From Mesorhizobium sp. (lineage in GTDB: Bacteria > Pseudomonadota > Alphaproteobacteria > Rhizobiales > Rhizobiaceae), in assembly GCF_016793485.1 (NCBI RefSeq), contig NZ_JAEULZ010000003.1, positions 186,001 through 250,000 on the forward strand: a DNA stretch of 64,000 nt, read 5' to 3'. Positions within the stretch are counted from its first letter, which is position 1; each line of letters begins with the position of its first letter. Below, piece after piece: positions 18,304-26,753 of this stretch. Below the pieces are notes generated by a model. The model had not been told where the DNA came from. It made no database searches and saw nothing but the letters and a program-made list of their open reading frames with translations. The translations under genes were made by a program, and so were the position numbers.

Positions 18304-19422
18304 TCAAGCGAGACCGCTGCTGCCATCTACCGACCAGTTCCAATTATAGATGTCGTTATCGGACATGCTCTGGCCCGCCGGGACCCGCACTTCTCCCTTG
18401 TTGTCCTTGATCTCGCCCTGGAACGGGTTCCATCCGCCGAGAATCTTCTCGCGAACCTCGTCCGCCGCCTTGGCAGCACCCGCCGGCACCGTCTCGCCCC
18501 AGGCATCGCGATCCGTACCGTCGCCGAACGGCAGGAGAAACTGGCCCGGCACCCACTTTCCTTCCAGGCGAGCCCTCACCTGGTCGACGTAGAACTTGCG
18601 GAAGTCGAACATGATCGAACTGACATAGGCGTTCGGTCCATACTTGCGGCTGTCGGTGTTGAGCATGACGGCCTTTTTGCCGCGCTGCTCTGCGACCTGC
18701 AGATAACCCGGTTCGTCCATGATGCCGAACAGTACGTCCGCGCCATTGTCGATCAGCGCGCGGGCCGCCTGCGTGGAAGCCTGTGGATCAAACCAGGAAT
18801 TGATCGCTATGACCTGGATCGTCGCGTCGGGCTTCACCGAGCGCGCGCCGAGCAGGAAGGCATTGCTTCCCGCAAACGAACTCGGAACAGGGAAGGAGGC
18901 AACGTAACCAAGCTTGCTGCTCTCGCTCATGTGGCCGGCAGCGACGCCCGTGACGTAGCTCGGATACCAGTGCGACGGATAGAAAACGCCCATGTTGTCC
19001 ATTAGCGTGCGGTCGTCGCAATGCAGGAAGGCCGTTTCGGGCGCATTCTTGGCGACGTCGTAGATGAAGTCGCCATAGGTCGAGTTGGTGATGATCATAT
19101 TGGCGCCTTCGGACACGAATTGCCGGAAGGTGCGGCCGGCGTCAGCCGAATACGGGATATTCTCGACAAAGATGGTCTTGGCCTTCGGGAACGCTTCCTG
19201 AACGGCCAGGCGCCCCTGGTCATGCTGCCAGGTCCAGCCTTCGTCGGACGTGGGCCCGACATAGCCAAAGGCGATGACCGCATCTTCCTCGGCTACAGGC
19301 GCGAGAGGCGTAGCGGCCAAAGCCGGCCGCATCAAGCCAGCGCCGGACACACCAAGCGCGACACCGGTTGCACCGCTGAGCTCGAGAAAGCGCCGACGGG
19401 AAAGGTTGCGAAAATCGATCAT
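18304..19422 (-). CDS. BMP-family substrate-binding protein (Tat-exported), purine nucleoside type
   Basis: A 372-residue periplasmic protein of the Bmp/Med/PnrA family. The N-terminus is a twin-arginine signal (NLSRRRFLELSGATG), and the mature protein begins near TPLAPVAEEDAVIAFGYVGP. Family segments are GPTSDEGWTWQHDQGR and, in the pocket, MIITNSTYGDFIYDVAKN and GIMDEPGYLQVAEQ. Known relatives bind nucleosides, purines or thiamine-like bases. A GGAGG ribosome site lies just upstream (about 19427-19434). It is the first gene of a six-gene run ending with two ring-attacking amidohydrolases, so a nucleobase or N-heterocycle ligand is likely. Confidence 0.87.
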   Translation of the reverse strand: MIDFRNLSRRRFLELSGATGVALGVSGAGLMRPALAATPLAPVAEEDAVIAFGYVGPTSDEGWTWQHDQGRLAVQEAFPKAKTIFVENIPYSADAGRTFRQFVSEGANMIITNSTYGDFIYDVAKNAPETAFLHCDDRTLMDNMGVFYPSHWYPSYVTGVAAGHMSESSKLGYVASFPVPSSFAGSNAFLLGARSVKPDATIQVIAINSWFDPQASTQAARALIDNGADVLFGIMDEPGYLQVAEQRGKKAVMLNTDSRKYGPNAYVSSIMFDFRKFYVDQVRARLEGKWVPGQFLLPFGDGTDRDAWGETVPAGAAKAADEVREKILGGWNPFQGEIKDNKGEVRVPAGQSMSDNDIYNWNWSVDGSSGLA

Positions 19423-19490
19423 TGTTCTCCTCCATTGTTGTTAGGTCGGCCGGTTTTGCTGTAGGGCCGATTTATGGCTGCCGCGTCCGG

Positions 19491-19511
19491 CATCGCGTTT
19501 CAGACGCGATG
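19491..19511 (-). promoter_or_regulatory. Stem-loop in the leader of the BMP transporter operon
   Basis: CATCGCGT (19491-19498) and ACGCGATG (19504-19511) form a perfect 8-bp stem with a 5-base loop, about 70 bases upstream of the BMP start codon. It lies in the likely 5' UTR. It could be part of a leader regulatory structure or a protein site; I cannot match it to a known riboswitch by eye. Confidence 0.4.
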
Positions 19512-19584
19512 TTCCTCCCGTGCGGTTGTTGGTCTTGTTGTCCTGCCTTCCTTCTGATCTCGGGTAGCGTTTGTAGGCGGCTCT

Positions 19585-19725
19585 TGTTAAGCCAGATGAC
19601 GGCCTTCGCCGTGGCAAAGGCGTGGCGATACCAGCTTCGGGATAGGCAGTGGGAAGGTGGCTGTGCCGACCGACTCGGATCCACCGATAGAGCACGGCAA
19701 GGGAAACGTGCAGCGGACGTCGACA
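19585..19725 (-). pseudogene. Possible AlpA-like HTH remnant, frame-broken
   Basis: Reading the minus strand with two frame changes gives VSLAVLYRWIRVG, then FPLPIPKLVSPR, then AVIWLNKSRLQ. Put together these resemble the short AlpA/excisionase-type DNA-binding proteins (xxLYRWIRxGxFPxPxKLxxRxxxWxxxE). No single frame carries all parts. If real, it is a decayed regulator from a phage or integrative element between the two heterocycle operons. This is pattern matching on short pieces and could be chance. Confidence 0.25.
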
Positions 19726-20034
19726 GGTGGCTCTCTGGCTTCCATGGTCGCTCTCCACAGGCCGACGACCTCATGGCTCCAAGGAACCGCAGAGGCATAC
19801 GACCGCCCGGATTTATCGAAACGGTATGGGTCTTTGACTGATCGGAAAAGACCGCCAGATTGGACATATCGTTCGCATTCTTGAACGTCTGCCTTACCCG
19901 TCGGAATGCTGCTTTTCCTTGAAATTACGCCATCTTCTTTGGTTGCCTGGCAACGGATTTCCCGAACAGGAGCCACCTGCAGCCGCCGTTTCACTAAAAT
20001 TTGAGCCGAAAGCATCTGGTTGAGACCTCGGTCG

Positions 20035-20520
20035 TCAAGCGCCCTGGCCTGCGTCGGCAGCCTTGAGTGCGACAGCTCGGACTGCTCCACGGATGATGGA
20101 GTGGTATCCGGTGCATCGGCACAGATTGCCGCCGAGTGCTTCACGGATTTCGGTCTCGCTTGGATCGTCGGTTTCACGCAGGAGGGCGGTAAGGGTAACG
20201 GTGAAACCAGGAGCGCAGTAACCGCACTGGAACGCGTTTTCCTCGATCAGGCCCTGCCTGACAAAGGAGCTCTCCGGCACTGCGTCCAGCCCTTCCGGAG
20301 TGATGATGTCGGCGCCTTCCACCTGCCACATCATGAGCAGGCAAGCATTTGTCGGCGCACCGTCGCGCAACACCATGCAGGCTCCGCACCGTCCGATGCC
20401 ACAGGCCTTCTTGGAGGCCGTCGCATGAAGATTTTCCCGGAGGAGATCAATCAGACGCGTCTCCGGGGATACGTCGGCGCTCCGATCCTCGCCGTTCAGC
20501 CTAAAGCGGAATACCGTCAT
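20035..20520 (-). CDS. Molybdenum hydroxylase [2Fe-2S] subunit
   Basis: A 161-residue electron-transfer subunit of the xanthine dehydrogenase/CO dehydrogenase family. The plant-type ferredoxin cluster is bound by Cys40, Cys45, Cys48 and Cys60 (ACGIGRCGACMVL, NAC), and the second all-helical cluster by Cys99, Cys102, Cys134 and Cys136 (FQCGYCAPG, LCRCTGYH). All eight cysteines are present. The start overlaps the stop of the large subunit by 4 bp, so the two are made together. It would pass electrons from the Mo site to the FAD domain in the partner chain. Confidence 0.92.
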   Translation of the reverse strand: MTVFRFRLNGEDRSADVSPETRLIDLLRENLHATASKKACGIGRCGACMVLRDGAPTNACLLMMWQVEGADIITPEGLDAVPESSFVRQGLIEENAFQCGYCAPGFTVTLTALLRETDDPSETEIREALGGNLCRCTGYHSIIRGAVRAVALKAADAGQGA

Positions 20521-23500
20521 GATGGTCTGCTCATCGCCTCAAGTATCCGCTCGGGGTCGAAGGGAGCGCGTTCCGGCCAGTAGCCGATCGCATCGGCGAC
20601 CGCGTTGGCGATCGCAGGCGTCACAGCCCCTATGCCGAGCTCACCGATGCCTCGCGGACCGAACGTGTCATCACTTGCCAGACCCTCATGCGCAAACACG
20701 GCCATAGATTGTGGCGCATCGCGAATGCTTGGGATCATGTAGCCATCGAGATTCCAGGTGAAGTATTTCCCGGACTCCAGCAACGAGTTCTCAAGCGTGG
20801 TGAACCCAAGTCCCTGCACGCTGGCCCCTTCGATCTGTCCCAGATAGGCGGCATGGTCCAAAACCGGCCCCGCCGCAGTATGCTGGGAAATATCGAGCAC
20901 CCGCACATGGCCGCTGACGCGATCGACTGCGACGCGAGCAAGCGTCGCGCCGAAGGCGAAGATCAGCCGGGCGTTGCCGTCGAAATAATCGGACTTCGGA
21001 AATTCGAATTCGGTTTCGGCAACGGGACGCTCGCCTTCGGGCAAAGCGGCTGCAAGATCTGCAAAGCTGAGCAGGATCTCGCCGCTGTTCGACGCACGGT
21101 CTGCGACACCACCGGGCACGATGACTAGCGAATCCGGATCGCGGTCCAGAATACTGGCGGCCGATATCTTGATCTGTTCGGCAAGGTTCGGCGCGGCATC
21201 TCTTGCCACGCGCCATACGACATAGGTGCCACGCGAGGCCGTGGTCGAGCCGGACTCGGGCGACGTCGCCGTATCGCCGGTCAATGGCCTGATGTCGTCG
21301 TGGCCGCAACCAAGCTCGGCGGCGACTGTGTTTCGGATTGCCGCAAGCAGGCCCTGCCCGATCTCGTCCAGTCCATAGGCTGCCTCGATCTTGCCGTCGC
21401 GCGCGAGCCGCAACGCACCTCCACCGGGATCCGGAGGAAGGGTGCCCAACCCGTTCCCCTGGTAGTTCATGCCCATGCCGATCCCGATGAACTCGGTGCC
21501 GTCTTCGGAAAGGCCGCGCGGCATTTTCCAGATGGCATCGGCTGCCGCTGCATCCAGCATTTCCGAAAGCCGTTCGGTCGGGGCGACGGCCTGCCCAAGA
21601 TAACCGCGGGTGCCCGCCTTTCGCATGTTGCGCGCGCGAAATGCGATGGAGTCCAGACCGCAAGCGACCGCAAGCCGTTCGACCTGGCATTCCAGCGCGT
21701 AGGACATCTGGTTGCACCCAAAGCCCCGAAAGGCGCCACCGGCTCCATTGTTCGTGTAGGCGAGACGCGCATGCGCCTCGACATTCGCCACGTCATACGG
21801 GCCGCACGCGTGCTCCAGTGCAGTCTCCAGCACGCCGGGGCTCAGCGATGCGTATGCGCCGCTGTCGGAAAGAAGATCGACCTGCTGCGCCACCAGACGG
21901 CCTTCGGCATCGCATGCGGTGCGCATGCGTATGGTCATGGGATTGCTCTTGGTGCCTGCCCTGACAGATTCGGCGCGTTCCAGTTGCATTCGCACAGGCC
22001 TGCCAGTCTTGAGCGCAAGCAGCGCGAGTGCGGGCTGCACGGTCAACTCGTCCTTGCCGCCGAAGGCGCCGCCGGTCGGGCTCGAGACAATCCGTATCTT
22101 GTCCTCCGGAAGACCCAGAATGCGGGCAAGCTGCATCTGGTCGCGACGGCCATGCTGGCCGCCGGCGCAGACATTTAGCGTGCCGTCGTCGCTGACATAG
22201 GCGTAACCGCCCTCCGTCTCCATGAACGTGTGCATCTGGCGCGGCGTACGATAGGTGGCTTCGACCACATGCGCGGCCCGCGCGAACGCGTCCTCGATGT
22301 TGCCGCGTTCAAAATGGATCTCGCGCTGGAGATTCCCGGAAGCGTGAACCGCAGGTGCTCCTGGTTCCAATGCAGCCTTGGCGTCCGACACAACAGGCAC
22401 GGGCTTGTAACGCAGCCGGATGAGCTTGAGCGCGCGCTCGGCGACCTCGGCATTGACCGCCGCCACCGCCGCGATCGCATCGCCAGTATAGCGCACCTTG
22501 TCGAAGCACATGGCCGGCTGGTCCTGCACAACGATGCCGAAGCCGTTGCTTCCCTTGACGTCGCGATGCGTCACCACGGCCACAACGCCCGGCAAAGCCT
22601 CGGCTCTCTTCGTGCTTATGTGGCCGATATAGGCATGGGGCATCTTCGGACGCAGGACGCGGCCGACGAGCATGCCCTCCTCCCGAACATCGGTAAGGTA
22701 GGTCAGCCGACCGGCGATCTTGGCCGGCCCGTCCGGTCTGGTGTGCCAGTGCCTGCCCGACGGTCCACGGCCTAGCCGTATCTCCTCGACGGGTCCGGTC
22801 GGCGGCGAAAGCAGGGGCCGATTACGGTTCCCGCTTGTCCCTGGCAGGCGACCTGTCAGGCCATGGACCAGAGCGTTTGCTGCGACACGGCGACGATAGC
22901 TTGTCGATCTTTGCGGGTCCGTAGGCGCCTTTATGGCCTCCATCAGTTCCGTATGCACGTGCGACCAGTCCACCGCCTCCAGAAGTTCCCCCTTCAGCAG
23001 CGCCTCCACTTCGAAATGGCGCATCGCCGTCACACCACCGCCGACGGCGATGCGGCAATCCTCGATGCGGTCACCTGCCATGAGCAGCGACCCGGCAATC
23101 CCGATGACCCCCGGCGTGAACCCAGCTCTGAGACCTGTCTTGCGGTAGGTCCATCGTGTTGGAGCAGGCAACCTCGGCACGACAATCGCCTCGATGAGGC
23201 AGTCTGGATCCCGGAGCGTTCCCAGCCAGTTGACCAATGATATGCGCTGGCGTGCGCCCGGCCTGACGATTTCGAGTTGTGCATCCATGGCGAGCAGGAC
23301 TGGGATCAGGCATCCACGCCGCCCGCCAACATTGCCGCCGATCGTGCCGATGTTGCGCACCGACGGCGCCGCCGTCACCTTGATCGCCGCCAGAAGCATC
23401 GGCAAGGCGTCGGCAACCGTTCGATTGTGCTCGATGGCAGCCAAGGTTGTTAGCGCCCCTATTCGGACGAAGTCCGAGCCAACGTCGATGCCTTGGAGGG

Positions 23501-23657
23501 TGACGATGCGACCGAGCGCTATCGCCCTGTCTGTCAGCCGCAGGCCCATGGCCCAGTCGAGCTGGGCGAGTGTGCCTCCGCCGAGGAAATAGGTGTCTTC
23601 ATCGCCCGCAGCCAGTTCCAGGGCTTCTTCGGAGGTCGAAGGATGAAGGACCAGCAT
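20517..23657 (-). CDS. Molybdenum hydroxylase large subunit: FAD domain fused to molybdopterin domain
   Basis: A 1046-residue polypeptide. Residues about 1-280 are the FAD-binding module (FLGGGTLAQLDWAMG, RNIGTIGGNVGG, then the CO_deh_flav_C part). A linker follows at about 280-310. The rest, about 310-1046, is the molybdopterin module (GDAIAAVAAVNAEVAE, GGAFGGKDELTVQPALA, GGAFRGFGCNQMSYALE). Glu1006 in GIGELGIGAVTP is the expected catalytic base. No selenocysteine or CO-dehydrogenase-type active-site loop is seen, so a purine or N-heterocycle hydroxylase is more likely. Bacterial xanthine dehydrogenases normally fuse Fe-S with FAD or keep three genes; FAD-Mo fusion is unusual. No XdhC chaperone or Mo-cofactor gene is in the window. 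Neighbouring deaminases and amidase suggest an N-heterocyclic substrate. Confidence 0.88.
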   Translation of the reverse strand: MLVLHPSTSEEALELAAGDEDTYFLGGGTLAQLDWAMGLRLTDRAIALGRIVTLQGIDVGSDFVRIGALTTLAAIEHNRTVADALPMLLAAIKVTAAPSVRNIGTIGGNVGGRRGCLIPVLLAMDAQLEIVRPGARQRISLVNWLGTLRDPDCLIEAIVVPRLPAPTRWTYRKTGLRAGFTPGVIGIAGSLLMAGDRIEDCRIAVGGGVTAMRHFEVEALLKGELLEAVDWSHVHTELMEAIKAPTDPQRSTSYRRRVAANALVHGLTGRLPGTSGNRNRPLLSPPTGPVEEIRLGRGPSGRHWHTRPDGPAKIAGRLTYLTDVREEGMLVGRVLRPKMPHAYIGHISTKRAEALPGVVAVVTHRDVKGSNGFGIVVQDQPAMCFDKVRYTGDAIAAVAAVNAEVAERALKLIRLRYKPVPVVSDAKAALEPGAPAVHASGNLQREIHFERGNIEDAFARAAHVVEATYRTPRQMHTFMETEGGYAYVSDDGTLNVCAGGQHGRRDQMQLARILGLPEDKIRIVSSPTGGAFGGKDELTVQPALALLALKTGRPVRMQLERAESVRAGTKSNPMTIRMRTACDAEGRLVAQQVDLLSDSGAYASLSPGVLETALEHACGPYDVANVEAHARLAYTNNGAGGAFRGFGCNQMSYALECQVERLAVACGLDSIAFRARNMRKAGTRGYLGQAVAPTERLSEMLDAAAADAIWKMPRGLSEDGTEFIGIGMGMNYQGNGLGTLPPDPGGGALRLARDGKIEAAYGLDEIGQGLLAAIRNTVAAELGCGHDDIRPLTGDTATSPESGSTTASRGTYVVWRVARDAAPNLAEQIKISAASILDRDPDSLVIVPGGVADRASNSGEILLSFADLAAALPEGERPVAETEFEFPKSDYFDGNARLIFAFGATLARVAVDRVSGHVRVLDISQHTAAGPVLDHAAYLGQIEGASVQGLGFTTLENSLLESGKYFTWNLDGYMIPSIRDAPQSMAVFAHEGLASDDTFGPRGIGELGIGAVTPAIANAVADAIGYWPERAPFDPERILEAMSRPS

Positions 23658-23710
23658 GATCCTCTAGGCGCTCCTCTCTTTCGCGCAGCGCGTGATGCGA
23701 ACGAAGCGCC

Positions 23711-25090
23711 TCAACTGGTCGTCCACTGCACCATGTCGCCCTGGCTTTCGGCCAGGAACGCAGCCCGGCGATCAAAGAGGCCGGGCGCAACCTTATGCAC
23801 TTCGGCGATAATCGCCTTGATATCGGCGGTCTTGAGCTCTCCATCCTCGACCAGGATTTTCCCGTCCACCATCGTCAGCGAAACGTCGCTGCCGCGCACC
23901 GCATGAACGATGTTGTGATGCAGGTTTGCGTAGGGGCCGTCCCGGAAGAATGGCGTCATGCGCGGCGTGTCGGCTCGCACGGCGATGATGTCGGCCCGCT
24001 TGCCGACGTCGATCGACCCGATTTCATGGTCGAGGCCTATCGCGCGCGCCCCGGTGATCGTGCCCATGCGCAGCACTTCCCAGCTGTCCAGAGGATGCAC
24101 CTTATCATAGCGCAGCTTGCCCAGCAGCGAGGCGACCTTCATCTCCTCGAACATGTCAAAGTTGTTGTTCTCCTTTTCGCCATCCGTCCCGACGCCTACC
24201 GGAACCCCGGCGTCCAGCATCTCGCGGACATTGGCGATGCCACTCGCGAGTTTCATGTTGGAGACAGGGTTATGAGCAACCGATACGCGCTTGCCGGAAA
24301 TCATCGCGATCTCTTGAGGATCGAGCCATACGGCATGCGCGATCATAGCTAGAGGTGTCTCGAAGAAACCGATGTCGTCCAGCACGAACATCGGCCGCTT
24401 TCCGTAGCGTTTGACGAAGCCATCGACCTCGATGCGCGCTTCGCTGCAATGCGTGTGGAACCCTGTGTTGTGGTGCTTGGCCATTTCGATGGCGCGGCGA
24501 TGCCCTGCATCATCGGAATAGAAGGGATGCTCGAGGCCCACCCAGACGTTGATGCGCCCGTCGAGCTTGCGGTGCCAAGTCTCGATCATCGCCTCGTTCA
24601 TGTCGAGCGTGTCGAAGTAGTTGTAGTCGGGATGCTCGCCGACATAGGGTACCGCGACGAGGCGGTTGCCGATCTCCTTGGCGACCTTCGCGCTGCCGTC
24701 CATGTAGCGCCACATGTCGACGATCGTAGTGGTGCCGCCAAGCAGGGATTCCGCATAGCAGAGCCACGATGCCGCCTCCGCTTCATGCGGCCGGAGCACG
24801 CGGTGCATCGGATTGATGTGCTGCGTCAGCCAGTCCCATACTGGCAGGTGTTCGGCCGTCCCGCGCAGGAAACCCGAATGGACATGGGTGTTGATCAGAC
24901 CGGGAAGCAGAACCGCGTTGTGCAGGTGCTTCGTCTTCACGCCGGGGTTGTTCGCGGCGACTTCGTCCAGCGTGCCAACCGCCGCAATGATTCCGCCATC
25001 GACCAGAACCGCGCCGTCCAGGATGACGCGATTTTCTGCGTTCATTGTAAGCAGCGCATCTGCGGCAAGTATCAATTTGGTGTCGGGCAT
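23711..25090 (-). CDS. Amidohydrolase, TrzA/SAH-deaminase-like
   Basis: A 459-residue metal-dependent hydrolase of the chlorohydrolase/SsnA/MtaD branch. Metal and proton-transfer residues are in GLINTHVHSGF, FHTHCSEAR, AHAVWLDP and GTDGEKENN. The ATG at 25090 has a GAGGA site upstream and begins MPDTKLILAADALLTM; the frame is open 13 codons further. Relatives remove amino, chloro or alkylamino groups from purine-like and triazine rings. It lies 53 bp before the molybdenum hydroxylase, so deamination and ring hydroxylation of the same compound is plausible. It is clearly different from the 8-oxoguanine-deaminase-like protein at 13196. Confidence 0.82.
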   Translation of the reverse strand: MPDTKLILAADALLTMNAENRVILDGAVLVDGGIIAAVGTLDEVAANNPGVKTKHLHNAVLLPGLINTHVHSGFLRGTAEHLPVWDWLTQHINPMHRVLRPHEAEAASWLCYAESLLGGTTTIVDMWRYMDGSAKVAKEIGNRLVAVPYVGEHPDYNYFDTLDMNEAMIETWHRKLDGRINVWVGLEHPFYSDDAGHRRAIEMAKHHNTGFHTHCSEARIEVDGFVKRYGKRPMFVLDDIGFFETPLAMIAHAVWLDPQEIAMISGKRVSVAHNPVSNMKLASGIANVREMLDAGVPVGVGTDGEKENNNFDMFEEMKVASLLGKLRYDKVHPLDSWEVLRMGTITGARAIGLDHEIGSIDVGKRADIIAVRADTPRMTPFFRDGPYANLHHNIVHAVRGSDVSLTMVDGKILVEDGELKTADIKAIIAEVHKVAPGLFDRRAAFLAESQGDMVQWTTS

Positions 25091-25186
25091 CGAAGTCCTC
25101 GGTTCTGTCCTGCGGAACGCGGCCGGCATTCATGGCCGCATTCCCATCATATGAAGCGATCTTCCGCTCCATTCCTGTTCTGAGGC

Positions 25187-25921
25187 TTATCGCAGGTCCT
25201 GGAACAGGCGTCCCCAGCCTTTGATCTTGGCAGGGTCGTGGCCGGTCATCAGAAGAGTCTTCCACACTGTGGCGCTGACGGAATCATAGATTGGAATACC
25301 GATCTCGCGCTCAAGCTCTTCGACGATCGGCGCGCCACGGAAATTGGTGCACAGGACGATGATCGCCTCCGGTTTGTCCTTGGCGACATCGCGGATCATA
25401 TTGGCGATGGTGGTTTCGTCATATTCCGAGAACGAGAAATTGCCCTTGTCGCCGAGGTGACGTTCGGAGGTGACGGGATGGCCGGCCTTGGCATAGTTGG
25501 CCACGATCTGCTTCTGCACGTCTTCAAGGTACGGCGTCACGAGGCCCAGACGCTTCACATTGGTGCGGTCGAGAATTTCGTTCAGGGCCAGCACGCTGGT
25601 CGTGGAGGGCGCGCCGGTCGCCTCTGTGATCTGCTGGCAGAGATCAAGGTCCACGTCGAACCCGCGCCAGCCGGCAGCCGTGCCCGCCCAGGCGATGACG
25701 TCCATCTTCGCGTCGTTTAGGGTCTTCGCCGCCTCGATCAGCGGTTCGTTCTTGAACTGCGCCATCGCCTTGTCGTCGAGGGATATTTCCCTGACGGTGA
25801 AGCGCTGAAAATGCGCCGTCACCTCTGGGAGCATCTGATGGAGGATGGCCCCCATATACGGCTCAAGAACGGTGTTCGACGAGGGCGTCAGCATCCCCAG
25901 CAGGGTTCGCTTGAGAGCCAT
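25187..25921 (-). CDS. Asp/Glu racemase superfamily protein, arylmalonate decarboxylase/maleate isomerase-like
   Basis: A 244-residue protein of the family holding maleate isomerase, arylmalonate decarboxylase (AMDase) and hydantoin racemase. Two-cysteine members use Cys in both half-sites; here the first is replaced (AWAGTAAGW, Gly80-Thr81) and only Cys191 (VLCTNFRG) remains. That is the AMDase pattern (Gly in site one, Cys in site two). Tyr131 (TPYLEDV) and the C-terminal WGRLF also match what I recall of AMDase. So cofactor-free decarboxylation of a malonate-type acid, or an isomerisation with one thiol, is more likely than racemisation. The gene lies between an enoyl-CoA hydratase and a deaminase in the N-heterocycle operon. 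Confidence 0.75.
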   Translation of the reverse strand: MALKRTLLGMLTPSSNTVLEPYMGAILHQMLPEVTAHFQRFTVREISLDDKAMAQFKNEPLIEAAKTLNDAKMDVIAWAGTAAGWRGFDVDLDLCQQITEATGAPSTTSVLALNEILDRTNVKRLGLVTPYLEDVQKQIVANYAKAGHPVTSERHLGDKGNFSFSEYDETTIANMIRDVAKDKPEAIIVLCTNFRGAPIVEELEREIGIPIYDSVSATVWKTLLMTGHDPAKIKGWGRLFQDLR

Positions 25922-25959
25922 GGAATTTTCCTCCGATCAAATGCGGATGCCGCGCGGTG

Positions 25960-26718
25960 TCATTCACCGCGAACTGTCGGCGCCCTGTTTTCAAGAATTG
26001 AGTTTATGCCTTCGTGCAGGTCCTTGGTGCCGAACATCAGTTGCCACCCGCGACGCTCCAGCGCGAGGCCGACTTCGGCCGGCGCATCGAGGCCAAGGCG
26101 CACGATTTCCTTTATCTGGCGCACCGTGATCGGCGGGCGCGATGCGATCTGCTGGGCCAGATCGAGCGCACGCGGCAGCGCATCGCCTTCCACCACTTCT
26201 GCGACCAGCCCCATGCGCAGCGCATCCGCGGCGGACATTGGCGTCCCGGTAAGCAGCGCGTACATCGCGTTCTGCCGGCCAATCACCTTCGGCAGGCGCT
26301 GTGTCGCGCCGCCACCGGGCACAAAGCCGACGTTGACTTCAGGCTGGGCGAACCGCGCTCCATCGGAGGCAATGACGAAGTCCGCCTGCAGGACGAGTTC
26401 GCAGCCTCCGCCGAAAGCGTCGCCATTGACCGCAGCGATGACTGGCTTGGGCGAACGCCAGAGCGCATGGGTCGTGAAGGTGCCGATCGCACCGACCACG
26501 TCCCTGCCCGACTGCTCCCTCAGGTCGGCGCCGACGGCGAACACCTTGTCGCCGCCCGTCAGCACGATCACCTTGATCGAATCGTCTTCGGCGATCTCGT
26601 TGACATGCTTCTCGATCAGCCGCCTGACCTCGGTCGTCAGCGCATTCCTGACGTCGGGCCGGTTCAACCGGATCACCGCGACGCCCGGACGGGCAACTTC
26701 TATCAGCACGACCGACAT
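25960..26718 (-). CDS. Enoyl-CoA hydratase/isomerase (crotonase family)
   Basis: A 252-residue crotonase-fold protein. The oxyanion-hole segments VFAVGADLRE and NGDAFGGGCELVLQAD, and both catalytic acids (Glu in GGGCELVL and in QPEVNVGFVPGGG), are present. It should therefore be a true hydratase rather than a degenerate member. It adds water to a 2-enoyl-CoA, here probably late in breakdown of the ring-opened substrate. No CoA ligase or thiolase is next to it in this operon, so the CoA ester must be made elsewhere. It is spaced 38 bp from the AMDase-like gene and 35 bp from DUF2237. Confidence 0.87.
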   Translation of the reverse strand: MSVVLIEVARPGVAVIRLNRPDVRNALTTEVRRLIEKHVNEIAEDDSIKVIVLTGGDKVFAVGADLREQSGRDVVGAIGTFTTHALWRSPKPVIAAVNGDAFGGGCELVLQADFVIASDGARFAQPEVNVGFVPGGGATQRLPKVIGRQNAMYALLTGTPMSAADALRMGLVAEVVEGDALPRALDLAQQIASRPPITVRQIKEIVRLGLDAPAEVGLALERRGWQLMFGTKDLHEGINSILENRAPTVRGE

Positions 26719-26753
26719 GTCTTCCTCCCTCGACAGCCTGCTTCCGCTTCGGT

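Larger units (their letters stand above)
19423..20034. other. 612-base gene-free leader/promoter region
   Basis: Between the Fe-S subunit stop (20035) and the BMP gene start (19422). It should hold the promoter of the transporter operon. What I can see is one perfect hairpin at 19491-19511 and a possible frame-broken HTH remnant at about 19585-19725. The long minus-strand frame across 19587-20177 has no protein-like pattern, and I do not call it. Confidence 0.5.

Noticed and set aside
19587-20177. Minus-strand frame of 196 codons in the 19.4-20.0 kb gap
   Set aside because: No protein-like pattern as a single frame and it overlaps the Fe-S subunit gene; only short pieces hint at a broken HTH gene.
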